Below, piece after piece: positions 23,122-34,905 of a DNA stretch of 64,000 bases. Each line of letters starts with the position of its first letter. Positions within the stretch are counted from its first letter, which is position 1. A program made the position numbers and the translations under genes. The stretch lies in assembly GCF_932274485.2 (NCBI RefSeq), contig NC_065884.2, forward strand, positions 36,723,540 to 36,787,539, written 5' to 3'. The DNA is from Patella vulgata (taxonomy: Eukaryota > Mollusca > Gastropoda > Patellidae). The notes under the pieces were generated by a model. It made no database searches and was not told the origin of the DNA. It saw nothing but the letters and a program-made list of their open reading frames with translations.

Positions 23122-24652
23122 TACTATTCAAAAAAAGTAGGGGATATTTGATTTTGGGGGCATAATACTAAAATATGCAAATGACTACGAAAAAAGTCAC
23201 TATAGAACCTAACAGAAGAAACATTTCCAGTTACATGTGACGCCCAAACGCGCCAATAGCTACCGCATGGAATGCAGGTGATGCTTGGGATCATCATGGG
23301 GGTCCAACCCAAGATTTGCACGACTCTGACTTTGAATGTTACAGTCATTGTGGCATTGAATTCCAGGGTGGAAACATCAGTTTAATTGTTTTAGTGACCA
23401 GAAAACAAATTTTGATATGCGTCGGCTTACCCAAAATGAAAGGTTACGTGCCCTTGGCATGCTACACATCGGCACAACACAGGCGGTTGTGGCGCGGACG
23501 ATGAATGTTTCTCAGTCTGTCATAAGCAGGCTATGGTCCAGATACCGTGATACACAATCTGTACAGGACAGACCACGCTCAGGTCGACCAAGGGCGACAA
23601 CTCAAGCCCAGGATCGATTTATCCGTACCTTGGCCTTGAGAAATCTTGCCATCACAGCAAATCAGATCAGCGCTCGTCTTCAAACAGACACTGGTGTGAG
23701 AGTGAGTGGCCAGAGGATTCGGAATCGACTGCATAGGGGTCACCTTCGCGCCCGACGTCCTCGCGTGATCCCTTGTTTGAGAGATCATCACATTCAGGCA
23801 AGACGTCGTTGGTGTAGGGATCGTCAACACTGGGATAATCGACGCTGGAGCAATGTGATGTTTTCAGATGAGTCAAGGTTCACTGTTGATTTTTTGGACA
23901 GACGTAGGAGGGTGTGGCGTCGTCGAAACGAGCGCTTCCAAGACGTTAACGTCATCAGACATGATCGATTTGGGGGTGGTTCTGTTATGGTGTGGGGAGG
24001 CATCACTGTTGCTGGAAGAACGGCTTTACATGTTGTTGCAGGGCGTGTTACAGGCCAGTACTACCGGGACAACATCTTGGCAGTCCATGTTGTGCCGTTC
24101 GCACGACGTCATGGCCGCCGTTTCATCTTCCAGGATGACAACGCAAGATGTCACAGGGCCAGGATCGTTACAGGTTACCTCCAACAACAGAACATCACCA
24201 CATTACCTTGCCCAGCACTGAGTCCCGACCTCTCCCCCATCGAGCATGTCTGGGACATGCTTGGACAGAGGTTACGTCAACGTCAACAACGTCCTGTCAA
24301 TGTCCAAGAACTTGCTGCTGCGTTGCAACAGGAATGGGACAATCTGGACCAAAATGACCTTAGACGTCTCATTAGGAGTATGCCACGTCGGATCAATGCT
24401 TGTTTGGCAAACAGAGGAGGATTTACCCGTTACTGACTTGGTTGTGATGCTGTGGTAACTTTGCTGTTTGACCCCGGGTATCATTTTACCCTTATAATGG
24501 TCAGTCTGTGCCTTACTTAGTCTAACGATCATTTGGAATAAATCGATGAATGTGAACTTCATTTCATTTTGTCATTTGTTTCTTCGTCAGTTTCATTAGG
24601 TGACTTTAATAACACTTAAAAATCAAATATCCCCTACTTTTTTTGAATAGTA
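23122..24652 (+). mobile_element. Apparently intact Tc1-like transposon, 1,531 bp
   Basis: It has near-perfect inverted ends of at least 34 bp (TACTATTCAAAAAAAGTAGG ... its reverse at 24652), flanked by TA on both sides, with one uninterrupted transposase. Good ends and an open frame point to a young copy. Confidence 0.92.
23417..24436 (+). CDS. Tc1-family DD34E transposase
   Basis: A 339-residue open frame begins MRRLTQNERL. The N-terminal paired-type HTH (about residues 5-55) is followed by the family's SGRPR motif near 55-59. The DDE catalytic triad is visible: D151 in FSDESRF, D241 in FQDDNARCH and E276 in LSPDLSPIEHVW. The 34-residue spacing between the second D and E is the Tc1 hallmark. 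The length is normal for the family. It acts in the nucleus, cutting at its own terminal repeats and inserting at TA. The Met fits the expected start, just upstream of the first HTH. No damage is seen. Confidence 0.95.
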   Translation: MRRLTQNERLRALGMLHIGTTQAVVARTMNVSQSVISRLWSRYRDTQSVQDRPRSGRPRATTQAQDRFIRTLALRNLAITANQISARLQTDTGVRVSGQRIRNRLHRGHLRARRPRVIPCLRDHHIQARRRWCRDRQHWDNRRWSNVMFSDESRFTVDFLDRRRRVWRRRNERFQDVNVIRHDRFGGGSVMVWGGITVAGRTALHVVAGRVTGQYYRDNILAVHVVPFARRHGRRFIFQDDNARCHRARIVTGYLQQQNITTLPCPALSPDLSPIEHVWDMLGQRLRQRQQRPVNVQELAAALQQEWDNLDQNDLRRLIRSMPRRINACLANRGGFTRY

Positions 24653-25086
24653 TATATGGCAATTCCAAAACTTAGTGAAGACAACTAGGTATTTTTATCA
24701 CGTTATGATAATATACTCTTCCAAAAAAAAGTAGAGGATATTCAGAAACAATACAAAACTGTGGAAATCCACTGATGTTTTTATTAGAGGTAACCAGTGT
24801 ATGTTAACAACAGGCCAATTGCCTACATATGAACATAAGCAGTTCATATGGGCGGCTTATCTGACGACCCCCTTTCACTCCCAAAGAGATACACCGTCAA
24901 AAGTGAGTAATTGCTCCACCAATCCTCAGACATTCAGCAATTCGTCGTGGCATGCTCCTAATCAACCGTTCAATCCCGATTTGGGGCAATCTGACCCACT
25001 CCTCTTGCAGTGCCACGGCCAATTCTTGCAGTGTTGTCTGTTGACGTCAACCAACACGTCTCCCGATCAAATTGAACATAACATAA

Positions 25087-27162
25087 ACAAGCGGCTGCCA
25101 GGCAGGATACGCCCACATTTTCGAGAGATGGATAGAGAACAAGCTAAAAAGAAAGTGATTTTTCCTACAATCAAGGGCCAAAATTCAGGAAATTACAATT
25201 CGATATGCGCAAATATCGAAAGGAACCGAGATCTTTGGGTTATAAACTTACATTTCAAGTTTCAACAAAATCGGATAAAAAATTGTGACCTCTATAGGGT
25301 CCACAACCTTGATATACCATATTTTTACGCTATTCGAGAACGAGGGGCGGCCATTTTGTCTGTTAGTTTTGGGCCGATTTTCACGAAATTCGAACTCAGC
25401 CGTCCTTAGGGTGTAACGGTGATATAATAATATGTTTTTTTAAATTGGATAAACATTATGACCTCTATAGGGTCCACAAGATAAAAAAAGTGATTTTTCG
25501 TACAATCAGGGGCTATAATTCAGGAAGTTACGTCCCGATATGCGCGAATATCGAAAGGAACCAAGATCTTTGGGTTATAAACTTACATTTCAAGTTTCTT
25601 CAAAATAAGATTAAAATTGTGACCTCTATAGGGTCTACAACCTTGATATACCATATGCGCGAGTATCGAAAGGAACCAAGATCTTTGGGTTATAAACTTA
25701 CATTTCAAGTTTCTTCAAAATAGGATTAAAATTGTGACCTCTATAGGGTCCACAACCTTGATATACCATATGCGCAAGTATCGAAAGGAACCAAGATCTT
25801 TGGGTTATAAACTTACATTTCAAGTTTCTTCAAACTAGGATTAAAATTGTGACCTCTATAGGGTCCACAACCTTGATATACCATATTTTTTACGCTATTT
25901 GAGAACGAAGGGCGACCATCTTGTCTGTCAGTTTTGGGCTGATTTTCACGAAAATTCGAATTCAGCCGTCCTTAGGGTGTAACGGAAATGAAATGAAATG
26001 AAATGGAGTTTAACATCCTACTGTTCTGCTCCTAACCTGGGCTAATGAAGACGGGCATACGCCATACAGTGTGCTATGAGGGAAATTTTGCCCGGACAGC
26101 GGCATTACGGCCTACTCTTATATCAAATTCCAACTGCCAAGGGATCTTTTACGTGCATGCCAATGTGTACACAGGACCTCAGTTTTCCATCCCATCCGAA
26201 CGACTAGACAGCTTTCCTTGTCAGCCCCTCCGTCCTGCATCACTGACAAGGGAGAACCACGCCGGAAAATCTGGGTGAACTTTCTCGGCCAATGCAGGGA
26301 TCGAACACCCGACCTCCAGGCTAGCGAGCTAGCGTCTTACCCACTTAGCCACGTGATCCCCAAGGGTGTAACGGTGATATAATAATACGATTTTTTAAAT
26401 CGGATAAAAATTATGACCTCTATAGGGTCCACAAGCTAAAAACGTGATTTTTCGTACAATCAGGGGCCATAATTCAGGAAGTTACGGTCCGATACGCGCG
26501 AATATCAAAAGGAACTGAGATCTTTGGGTTATAAACTTACATTTCAAGTTTCAACAAAATCGGATAAAAATTGTGACCTCTATAGGGTCCACAACCTTGA
26601 TATACCATTTTTTTACGCTATTTGAGAAGGAACGGCGGCCATTTTGTCTGTCAGTTTTGGGCCGATTTTAACGAAATTCAAACTCAGCTGTCCTTAGGGT
26701 TTAACGGTGATATAATAATACGGTTTTTTAAATCAGATAAAAATTATGACTTCTATAGGGTCCACAAGCTAAAAACGCGATTTTTCGTACAATCATGGGC
26801 CATAATTCATGAAGTTACGGTCAGATATGCGCGAATATCAAAAGGAACCGAGACCTTTGGGTTATAAGCATACATTTCAAGTTTAAACCAAATCGGATAA
26901 AAATTGTGACCTCTATAGTGTTCACAAGCTAAAAACGTGATTTTTCATACAATCAGGGGCCATAATCCATGAAGTTACAGTCCGATACATGCCAATATCG
27001 AAAGGAACCGAGATCTTAGTGTGATAAACCAATATTTCAAGTTTCGTTGAAATCGGATAAAAGTGTGACCTGTAGACTGTTCACAAACAATTGTGGACAG
27101 ACGGACGGACAGGGGCGACGACAATATACGTCCACACGAAAATGTGGGCGTATAAAAAGCAA
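25087..27162 (+). repeat. Family-1 array element with complete leader and cap
   Basis: This is one of the clearest copies. The leader AGCGGCTGCCAGGCAGGATA starts near 25088, alternating A and B monomers follow, and the cap with ACAATTGTGGACAGACGG and AAAATGTGGGCGTATAAAAA ends at about 27160. The leader's ATACGCCCACATTTT is the reverse complement of the last AAAATGTGGGCGTAT, so the element has inverted ends. Near 25600-25870 a 124-bp shortened unit is repeated. A SINE is inserted in a B monomer at 25988. Confidence 0.9.
25988..26363 (-). mobile_element. SINE family 1 inserted in a family-1 monomer
   Basis: A full copy in reverse runs from a (GAAAT)n-type tail at the left to a tRNA-like head ending at 26363 (reverse of GGCTAAGTGGGTAAGACGC). 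It is flanked by AGGGTGTAACGG on both sides, a target duplication within monomer B. The SINE is therefore younger than the array. Confidence 0.88.
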
Positions 27163-27879
27163 AGATACGCTATGCAAGAACCGATAGGAAAGTAATCATG
27201 GATAGATAAACCAGCACACGGCAGTTTTCATCAACCCTTCCTTGAATTGTCAAATTTGACAATGAACCCCTCCTACGTGTTTCGTACTATTGCGTGTCGC
27301 ATGTGCAGCTCAGTGGTTCTGTTGGGGCAATAAGTTCTTCATCTGTGAACATATGAAGTGTCAAGTGTCCATGACTATTTATCATATCGCAACCTGCATA
27401 GGTATTTTCATTTCAATATCCCCTACTTTTTTTGAAGAGTATATAACCCGACAGCACAATTGCCAAATACCAGTTGAATACTAAGTTTGATTGTAGACTT
27501 AGCATGGACGAGTTCCAAATTATGCTATCTAATACTAGAAAAACTTAGTACATATCACACAATTCAACAACCCAGTCCGGTTATCCAAATAATTCCCAAC
27601 GACTATATAAAGAGCTTGATGAGTTCGAAATGAATGAAACTAGTCGCTTCATGAGAGAAATCTGGGACGCCTAGTCGCCACTAATAGATTTCTAATTTTA
27701 ATTACACTCACTGTGGAGTAACCTTACCAGCTAAGAATTTCCCAACTCTAGTCACCTCAAACGAGAAACCGAACCCAGATTCAAACACTACCTAGGGAAA
27801 AGTTGACCCTTTACCGAAACGACTCAGATTTCTAAATCACCTAACATTATTTTGCATAGGTGATATAATTGATTAAATC

Positions 27880-28306
27880 GGATAAAGATTGTGGCCTCTA
27901 GAGGGTCCACAAGTTAAAAACACGATTTTTCATACAAACAAGGGCCATAATTCAGGAGGTTACGATCTGATATGCGCGAATATCAATAGGAGCCAAGATC
28001 TTTGGGTTATAAATAAATATTTTAAGTTTTATCAAAATCAGATCAAAATTGTGACCTCTTAGAGTGTCCACAAGCTAAAAACATGTGTTTTCGTACAATC
28101 AGAGGCCATAATCCATGAAGTTATGGTCCGATACATGCCAATATCAAAATGAACCAAGATCTTTGGGATATAAACCTATATTTCAAGTTTCGGCAAAATA
28201 GGATAAAAATTGTGACCTGTTTAATGCCCACAAACAAATTGTGGACGGACAGATGGACAAGGGCGACGACAATATACGTCCACATGAAATTGTGGGTGTA
28301 TAAAAA
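27880..28306 (+). repeat. Family-1 element, 5'-truncated
   Basis: Two A-type units and a cap (AAATTGTGGACGGACAG, GAAATTGTGGGTGTATAAAA). The cap ends about 15 bp from the donor site of the bromodomain exon at 28321. Confidence 0.8.
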
Positions 28307-28320
28307 CTGCTAATACATAC

Positions 28321-28447
28321 CACTATCTGAACCATTATATAAAATACAATTATCAAACATTCGATGTAAATCATCAAAAAAGTCATCAGTTGTTTTATAT
28401 TCCCGATTATTTACTTTACTCTCTATTCTCATTAAATCTATAGGATT
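28321..28447 (-). CDS. Bromodomain exon (AZ-BC core)
   Basis: The exon is bounded by acceptor TATATTTCAG (ending 28448) and donor GATAGTG|GTATGT at 28321. It is 127 nt, 42 codons plus one base. The translation contains NPIDLMRIESKV, EYKTTDDF and MFDNCILYNGSDS. These are the bromodomain signatures, including the acetyl-lysine-contacting Asn in the YN pair. It continues in phase to 13124. The first half of the domain (helix Z and ZA loop) must lie upstream and was not found. Bromodomains bind acetylated lysine, usually on histones. The subfamily is not assigned. Confidence 0.85.
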
Positions 28448-28449
28448 CT

Positions 28450-28885
28450 GAAATATACAATAAATCACAATTTAGGCTTTAAATCCCGCCAAAATATTTG
28501 CTCAGTCTCAAACACTTTGACTAATGATACAATGAATACTGAGCTAGATAAATTAGCACCCATTGTGTATATGGTAACTGGCTGCCTGGCTGTGTGGGTA
28601 TACTGTTCAGGCACTGATTTATTGGACATCTTGTCTCAATTACCCAGTTAACACATTCTGCATAATTTCATATGGATTCCAAACTTGAAAGGGTCGGTCT
28701 GGAGTGGTGAAAGATAGCCACACAAAGTGTGGAATACGCCCACACACCAGCTTATCCAAAAGGAAAACTTGGATATTGAGCAAATTTGATAAAGATTTAG
28801 GATCATTGAAGAAATCTAATCTGTGGATTATGAATATGGATGGGGATAGATGATCTCAATATGAAATATGAAAAAGATCCATTAA
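28450..28885. other. Intronic DNA upstream of the bromodomain exon
   Basis: I looked for the exon carrying the ZA loop here and did not find it. The stretch holds no recognised repeat. Confidence 0.4.
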
Positions 28886-28886
28886 A

Positions 28887-29175
28887 AAAATGAAATGAAA
28901 TGGGGTTTAACGTCCTACAGGCTAATGAAGACAGGCATACACTATACAGTGTGCCATGAGGGAAATTCTGCCCGGACACTATGGCCTACTTTTATGTCGA
29001 ATTCCAACTGCGTACACAGGACCTCGGTTTTTCATTTCATCCAAATGACTATACAATGTCCCTTGAAAGGCACTCTGTTCTGCACTATTGACAAGGGAGA
29101 ACCCACCGGAAAATCCTGATGAACTTTAACGGGCAACAGCGGGAATGTCCAACTCACTGAGCCACCGTGGCTCCT
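28887..29175 (-). mobile_element. SINE family 1 copy
   Basis: Reverse copy with (AAATG)n tail at left and a tRNA-like head at right, shortened internally. It is flanked by ATCCATTAAA at 28877-28886 and 29176-29185. Confidence 0.82.
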
Positions 29176-29186
29176 ATCCATTAAAG

Positions 29187-29895
29187 ATAGGTTGGGAGGC
29201 ATCAAAACATACACCCAAAGCAGCTAAATCGTCTGACTGGTCAAAAAAGAGAGAGAGAGAGAAATGGGGTTTAACGTCCACTCAACACAACTAGGTCATT
29301 TCGGGACTAACATATGGTTTAATTTTATTTCAATAATTCACTTGCGCATAGGGGTCTTTAGCAGTGGGAGGAAACCGGAGGACCCGGAGAAAACCCACGA
29401 GGTTGGACAGGCGACCCTACTCCTTGTCACGTACAACCGGGGATTCGAAACCACGCCAGTCGAATCAATGACAGACTCTATGATACAGCGCGCGCACGCT
29501 AACCATTCAGCCATCCAACCCCCTGACTGGTCAAAAAGGGTTGTCGCATATTTTCTCTTTTGTAGGTGATTGGGGGCATTTACAAGACAATTTCATACAG
29601 ATCAGATTATCATTTCATCAGGAAGTAATTTACAGAAATTGTTGAAATTCGAGAGGCTTTTTTCATTTTACTAATCCAAATAATGCATAAAATTTCATAC
29701 AGATCAGATGATAACTTTTGTCATTCGAACGTTCACAAGGTTCAACAAAGTAAAACAAGGACCAAAACTCTAGAAGTAATAGACAGAAATTACTGAAATT
29801 CTTCGTTTCACTAATTTAAATGATGCTTATAAATTTCATATAGATCAGATTATAACTTTTGCCATTCGAGCGTTCATAAGGCTCAACAAAGTGAA
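29187..29895 (+). repeat. Family-2-type array interrupted by a SINE
   Basis: The leader ACACCCAAAGCAGCTAAATC occurs before the SINE at 29248, and GGTTGTCGCATATTTTC resumes after it. Two units with CAGATCAGATGATAACTTTT and a CATTCGAACGTTCACAAGG-like stretch follow. It runs directly into a family-1 leader at 29896. Confidence 0.7.
29248..29522 (-). mobile_element. SINE family 2, full-length copy
   Basis: Read on the minus strand, a tRNA-like head (GGATGGCTGAATGGTTAGCG; B-box-like GGTTTCGAATCCC) is followed by a core with TTTTCTCCGGGTCCTCCGG and CCTCCCACTGC. The tail is a (TCTC)n run. A 15-bp target duplication, CTGACTGGTCAAAAA, lies at 29233-29247 and 29523-29537. Its head, core and tail differ from SINE family 1. 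Confidence 0.88.
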
Positions 29896-31770
29896 ACCAG
29901 CGGCTGCCAGGCAGGATACGCCCACATTTTGCAAGACATGGATAGAGAACAGGCTAAAAACAATCAGAGGCAATAATCCAGAAAGTTATGGTCTGAAATG
30001 TGCAAATATCAAAAGGGACTGAGATCTTTGGGATATAAAGATATGTTTTAAGTTTCATCAAAATCAGATAAAAATTGTGACCTCTAGAGGTTCCACAACC
30101 TTCGTATTGCATACTTTTACACAATTTGAGTACAAAGAGCGGCCATTTTGTTGGTCAGTTTCATTTCGATTTTCCCGAAATTCGAATTCAACCTTCATTA
30201 TGGTGGAATGGTGAAATATTTAAACATTTTTTAAAAATTGTGACCTCTAGATAATCCGCAAGCTAAAAATGCCATTTTTCGAACAATCAGGGGCCATAAT
30301 CCAGGAAGTTAAGTTCGGGTATCCGCAATTATCTAATGGATCCAAGATCTTAGTGTGTAATGGTGATATATTCAGAAATTTTTTTTAATTCAGACAAAAA
30401 TTGTGACCTTTACAGGGACCACAAGCTAAAAACGTGATTTTTTTGTTCAATCAAGGGCCATAATTCAGGAAGTTACGATCCGATATGCGCAGATATTAGA
30501 AAGAACCAAGATCTATGGGTTATAAACTTACATTTCAAGTTTCATCAAAATCAGAAGAAAATTGTGACCTCCAGAGGATCCAAAACATTACGCTAATTGT
30601 GTACGAGAGATGGCCATTTTGTCCGGCAGTTTTGGTCCGATTTTTACGAAATTCCAACTCAACCATCTTTAGCGTGTAACAGTGATATATTCAAACGTTT
30701 TTTTAAATCGGATAAAAATTATGACCACTATAGGGTCCACAAGCTAAAAACACGATTTTTCGTACAATCAGAGGCCATAATTCAGAAGTTACTATCCGAT
30801 ATGCGCGAATATCGAAAGGAACCGAGATAATCAAAATCGGATAAAAATTGTGACCTCCATAGGGTCCACAACCTTGATATACCACATTTTTACGCTATTT
30901 GAGAATGAGGGGCGGCCATTTTGTCTGTTGTTTTGGGCCGATTTTCACGAAATTTGAACTCAGTCGTCCTTATGGTGTAACGGTGATATAATAAAACGTT
31001 TTTTTAAATCGGATAAAAATTTTGACCTCTATAGGGTCCACAAGCTAAAAACGCGATTTTTCGTACAATCAGAGGCCATAATTCAGGAAGTTACAGTCGA
31101 AAGGAACCGAGATCTTTGGGTTATAAACTTATATTTCAAGTTTCAACAAAATCGGATAAAAATTGTGACCTCTATAGGGTCCACAACCTCGATATACCAT
31201 ATTTTTACGCTATTTGAGAACGAACGCCGGCCATTTTGTCTGTCAATTTTAGGCCGATTTTCACGAAATTCCAACTCAGTCTTCCTTATGGTGTAACGGT
31301 GATATAATAATACGTTTTTTTAAATCGGATAAAAATTATGACCCCTATAGGGTCCACAAGCTAAAAACGCGATTTTTCGTACAATCAGGGGCCATAATTC
31401 AGGAAGTTACATTCCGATATGCGCGATTATCGAAAGGAACCGAGATCTTTGGGTTATAAACTTACATTTCAAGATTCAACAAAATCGGATAAAAATATAG
31501 GGTCCACAAGCCAAAAACGTGATTTTTCGTAAAAACAGGGGCCATAATCCATGAATTTTCGATCCGATACATGCCAATATCGAAAGCAGCCGAGATCTTT
31601 TGGAGATACACCTATATGTCAAGTTTCGTTAAAATCGGATAAAAATTGTGAACTGTAGAGTGTCCACAAACAAATTGTGGACGGACGGACGGACAAACAG
31701 ACAGACGGACGTCCGGACGAACAGGGGCGACGGCATAATACGTCCACATGAAAATGTGGGCGTATAAAAA
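29896..31770 (+). repeat. Family-1 array block
   Basis: The leader at 29896 is followed by diverged then well-conserved A and B monomers. The cap runs 31665-31768 with a longer GGACGG/CAGACAGACGG purine run and AAAATGTGGGCGTATAAAAA. Confidence 0.88.
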
Positions 31771-31779
31771 TGAACTATT

Positions 31780-32105
31780 GTTATTCAATTGACCTTGATG
31801 GAAACACTGGGTCAATATAAAGGACTTTGCAATGGTTGAATTGCTGTCAAAAAATGATGTATCAGTACGCAGTAATGTTCAGTAAAAGTGAAATCTGCAG
31901 CAAAGAATTATATTTATCTTATTTGTGCATGTAAAAAGGGATTGGGTGATAAATAAAATCTCCTACTCGTCTTTTTTGATAAAAAAAAAGATCAACACTC
32001 ATTGATAAAGTAACAAAGAACTCGGCAGAGCCTCGTTTTCTGTTACTTTATCAACTTGTGTTGATATTTTTTGATAACAAAAAAGACTGGTAAGAGATTC
32101 TCTAT
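31780..32105 (+). mobile_element. MITE-like repeat, copy 2, with fold-back end
   Basis: It matches 13395-13752. Its right part is a hairpin: CTCCTACTCGTCTTTTTTG against its near-reverse around 32080-32105, and TTGATAAAGTAACA against TGTTACTTTATCAA. Like its partner it abuts a family-1 element. Confidence 0.7.
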
Positions 32106-32109
32106 ATAT

Positions 32110-33425
32110 CCATTTCAAAACAATCAGAAAGATTCACCGCTTTACAACGATGCCAATTATTATGCCAGAGGAATGACCGGTTGTACCATAGTGAGCGAAT
32201 AAAAATAACTAATCTTGCTGAGAATTTTAAGAAATAGGACAGATTTAAGAATACAAAACGTCCAAATAAAGGTGTTCTAAAATCTTTAATTGTGACCGCG
32301 TATATCAAAGTGAGTCGGAATACGCAAAATCTAATTTTGGACTAGAGACAAAATAAGTGAAAATATTGATTTTGATCGAAATTGAGATTTTCACAAAAAT
32401 GAGTCTATAAATATACTATCTATCGACACATTTTGAACGGATACAATCAAGTTTTAAAACCCCTAAAAAATATAAACCACCTCTGCCTGTTGCTGTGCTG
32501 TCTACACAACTCGTTTGCTGATTGGCCCAGATAAATATTTGGTTTTGGCAATAATGTTTTTGGATACCTACATGTGATTCATTCTCAAAAGTGGCAGAAA
32601 AAAATTAATTCTGATCGTATATAGATTGCCGTTGAGTGTTAATCCAAACCACGTGGCTGATTATGTAAATTAATCGACATGCAGGTGGGTGTCATTGAGT
32701 AATACTAATCAACTGTCACAGGTCAATGATAAAGCCGTCGATAACTCCTTATTTACTCCGAATAATTAATCCAAGCAGTGATTATCTGATATCTCATATC
32801 TTTAAAAAAATAATTTATAGGCCTTAAATGGAAATAAAAAAAAATGGCCAATAATTTTCTTTTCGAAGAGAATTTTATTGATAGATGAATTCACTTTACT
32901 GTCGCTTCTTCATACGTACGGCATGCAAAGTAAGGAATGCATCTTGGATATTATTGTTTAAAATTCTCTTATCACCATGGGTCGAAAAAATGAGACAAGC
33001 CGAATTGCGACGATTCTCAAGTCTGCCATTGTTTAATTACATCAAAGCCAGAATGCACGAAAGTGAACACAAGTATTTCTTGACTATGAAATTGACATTT
33101 CTATAGGGACTCATATTTTGATACCGTTGCGGTACCTGAAAATAATAATAGACCTATCATACACACAAAATCTTATTTTAATTCACGTGTTAAATGAACA
33201 CGTGTACAGCTGTGGCAGCTTCTTTGATGATTATCCAATCAACAATCTTAACCTCCTGACCACTAGCTGGCACTAATTAATTGATGAGATTAACTGTTAA
33301 TCTCACCAACGTTATAATATACAAAACAGACTATTAATATAAAGATTATTCTTCAGTATAATTAACACTATCATGTGAATATGCCGCATGTGTTATGGAT
33401 GTTTCTTCACGAAAGGAGTGCATTT
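32110..33425. other. Unique AT-rich DNA with one inverted partial repeat
   Basis: A segment near 32250-32430 (AAATAAAGGTGTTCTAAAATC; then GAGTCTATAAATATACTATC) partly recurs, in direct and inverted pieces, at 33835-34000. No coding exon was recognised. Confidence 0.5.
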
Positions 33426-34732
33426 ACTATGATTTTCGTCGTCAGCACCCTTGAAATCCTAATAAAAAAAATATTAAACGACAAAATAGCAAATAAATGG
33501 CGGAAATCGTCGGATCAAATTTTTGCTACTATTTTCGTCTTCAGCACCCCTGAAAACCCATGGAAAGATATATTCAACGACAAAACAGCAAATAAATGGC
33601 CTGGTTGCTATGGGATTTTGTTTTGGAACATACCAAATCTTTGACTTGCTTTTTCTCTAAACTTACTTTTATGAGTTGGGTAGCTTCGAATGGACAGAGC
33701 TCAGTCAATTTTTGCCTGTTTCAAACAAACTATACATCAAATTGAAGGTAATGAGTTGGAGAATGTGAAAATAACAACAACTCAATTTTTAAAATTTCCT
33801 CACTACAACTCAATACAAATCGTCCAAATAAAGGTGTTCTAAAATCTTTAATTGCTGTTTTGATCTTTTGTGTCGATAGATAGTATATTTATAGATAGTA
33901 TATTTATAGACTCATTTTTGTGTAAATCTCAATTTCGATCAAAATCAATATTTTCTCTTATTTTGTCTCTAGTTAAAAATTAGATAACGCGCATTCCGAC
34001 TCATTTTGCCATACCGAGTCACATATTTCAAGTTTTGTCAAAATCAGATAAGAATTGTGACCTGTGAGGTTTAATCAAAATATTGAGTCCAAAAGGTTTG
34101 AGGTCTACAACACATATTTTACCCCTAGATCATTTTGGAAAGGCAAGTCTTAAGTTTTGTAACCTGTGCATATACCTGGGAGGGCTCTCCCTAACCCTCC
34201 CAAATTTATTGGGAGTTAAAATTCAATGTCCATGCACAACGTTTCATACTTAACACTAAGAAACAAAATGCATGACTTAAGAGCATAAAATGTTGTGCTA
34301 ATGCTACTCAAGAACTTAATTAATTAGCACTAATTAGTGACAGTAATTAAAATTTAGAGTCCATAACTGAAACAAAGCCTAAAAGCTAGCTAACCAAGTC
34401 AGGAAACCAAAAATATCACTTAAGAGCAACAAAAGTTGAACAAACCTTGCTTAAGAGTGGTTCAAAGGCGACAAAGGTCAAAGGTCACTAATTAGTGACT
34501 GTAATTAAAATTTAGAGTCCATAACTGAAACAAAGGATAAAAGCTAGCTAACCAAGTCATGAAACCAAAAATATCACTTAAGAGCAACAAAAGTTGAACA
34601 AACCTTGCTTAAGAGTGGTTTAAAGGTGACAAAGGTCAAGGGCAAATTTTGGGTCACATATTGATGTTTGAGTGGATTTGATTAAATTGTCTTGTCCGGA
34701 TTGTTTTTCTTTCTAACACCATTTCTATGACC

Positions 34733-34905
34733 AATTTCAGCCAATCAAATTGCTTATCTCTGTTGATCCTAAATATAGAATGCTCATCTTCGAACTCCAT
34801 CAAGCCATTAACCCAATCAACACCTACACCAAGTTTGAACATTCAATTAGAAGAAGAGTTATTATGCCCCAAAAGGCTTGATGAACAGACAGATGGACAG
34901 GCCCA
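34733..34905 (+). repeat. Family-3 unit with cap
   Basis: CCAATCAAATTGCTTATCTC, CATCTTCGAACTCCATCAAG and a GAACAGACAGATGGACAGG end match the array at 12155-12840. Confidence 0.65.

Larger units (their letters stand above)
24714..27441 (-). mobile_element. Tc1-like element split by a family-1 array
   Basis: The left end TACTCTTCCAAAAAAAAGTA at 24714 pairs with the reversed right end finishing GAAGAGTA at 27441. The minus strand near 25050-24900 encodes a transposase C-terminus (LIRSMPRRIAECL). The central part of the gene is absent. A family-1 array of about 2.1 kb occupies 25087-27160. The original element is therefore internally deleted or replaced. Confidence 0.75.

Noticed and set aside
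28450-28885. The missing first half of the bromodomain immediately upstream
   Set aside because: I searched for a WPF...PDYY-like exon with a phase-0 donor and found none; the exon must lie farther away.
32885-33106. A 73-residue plus-strand open frame
   Set aside because: No splice sites, no recognisable domain and no conservation signal that can be seen; length is within chance for this region.
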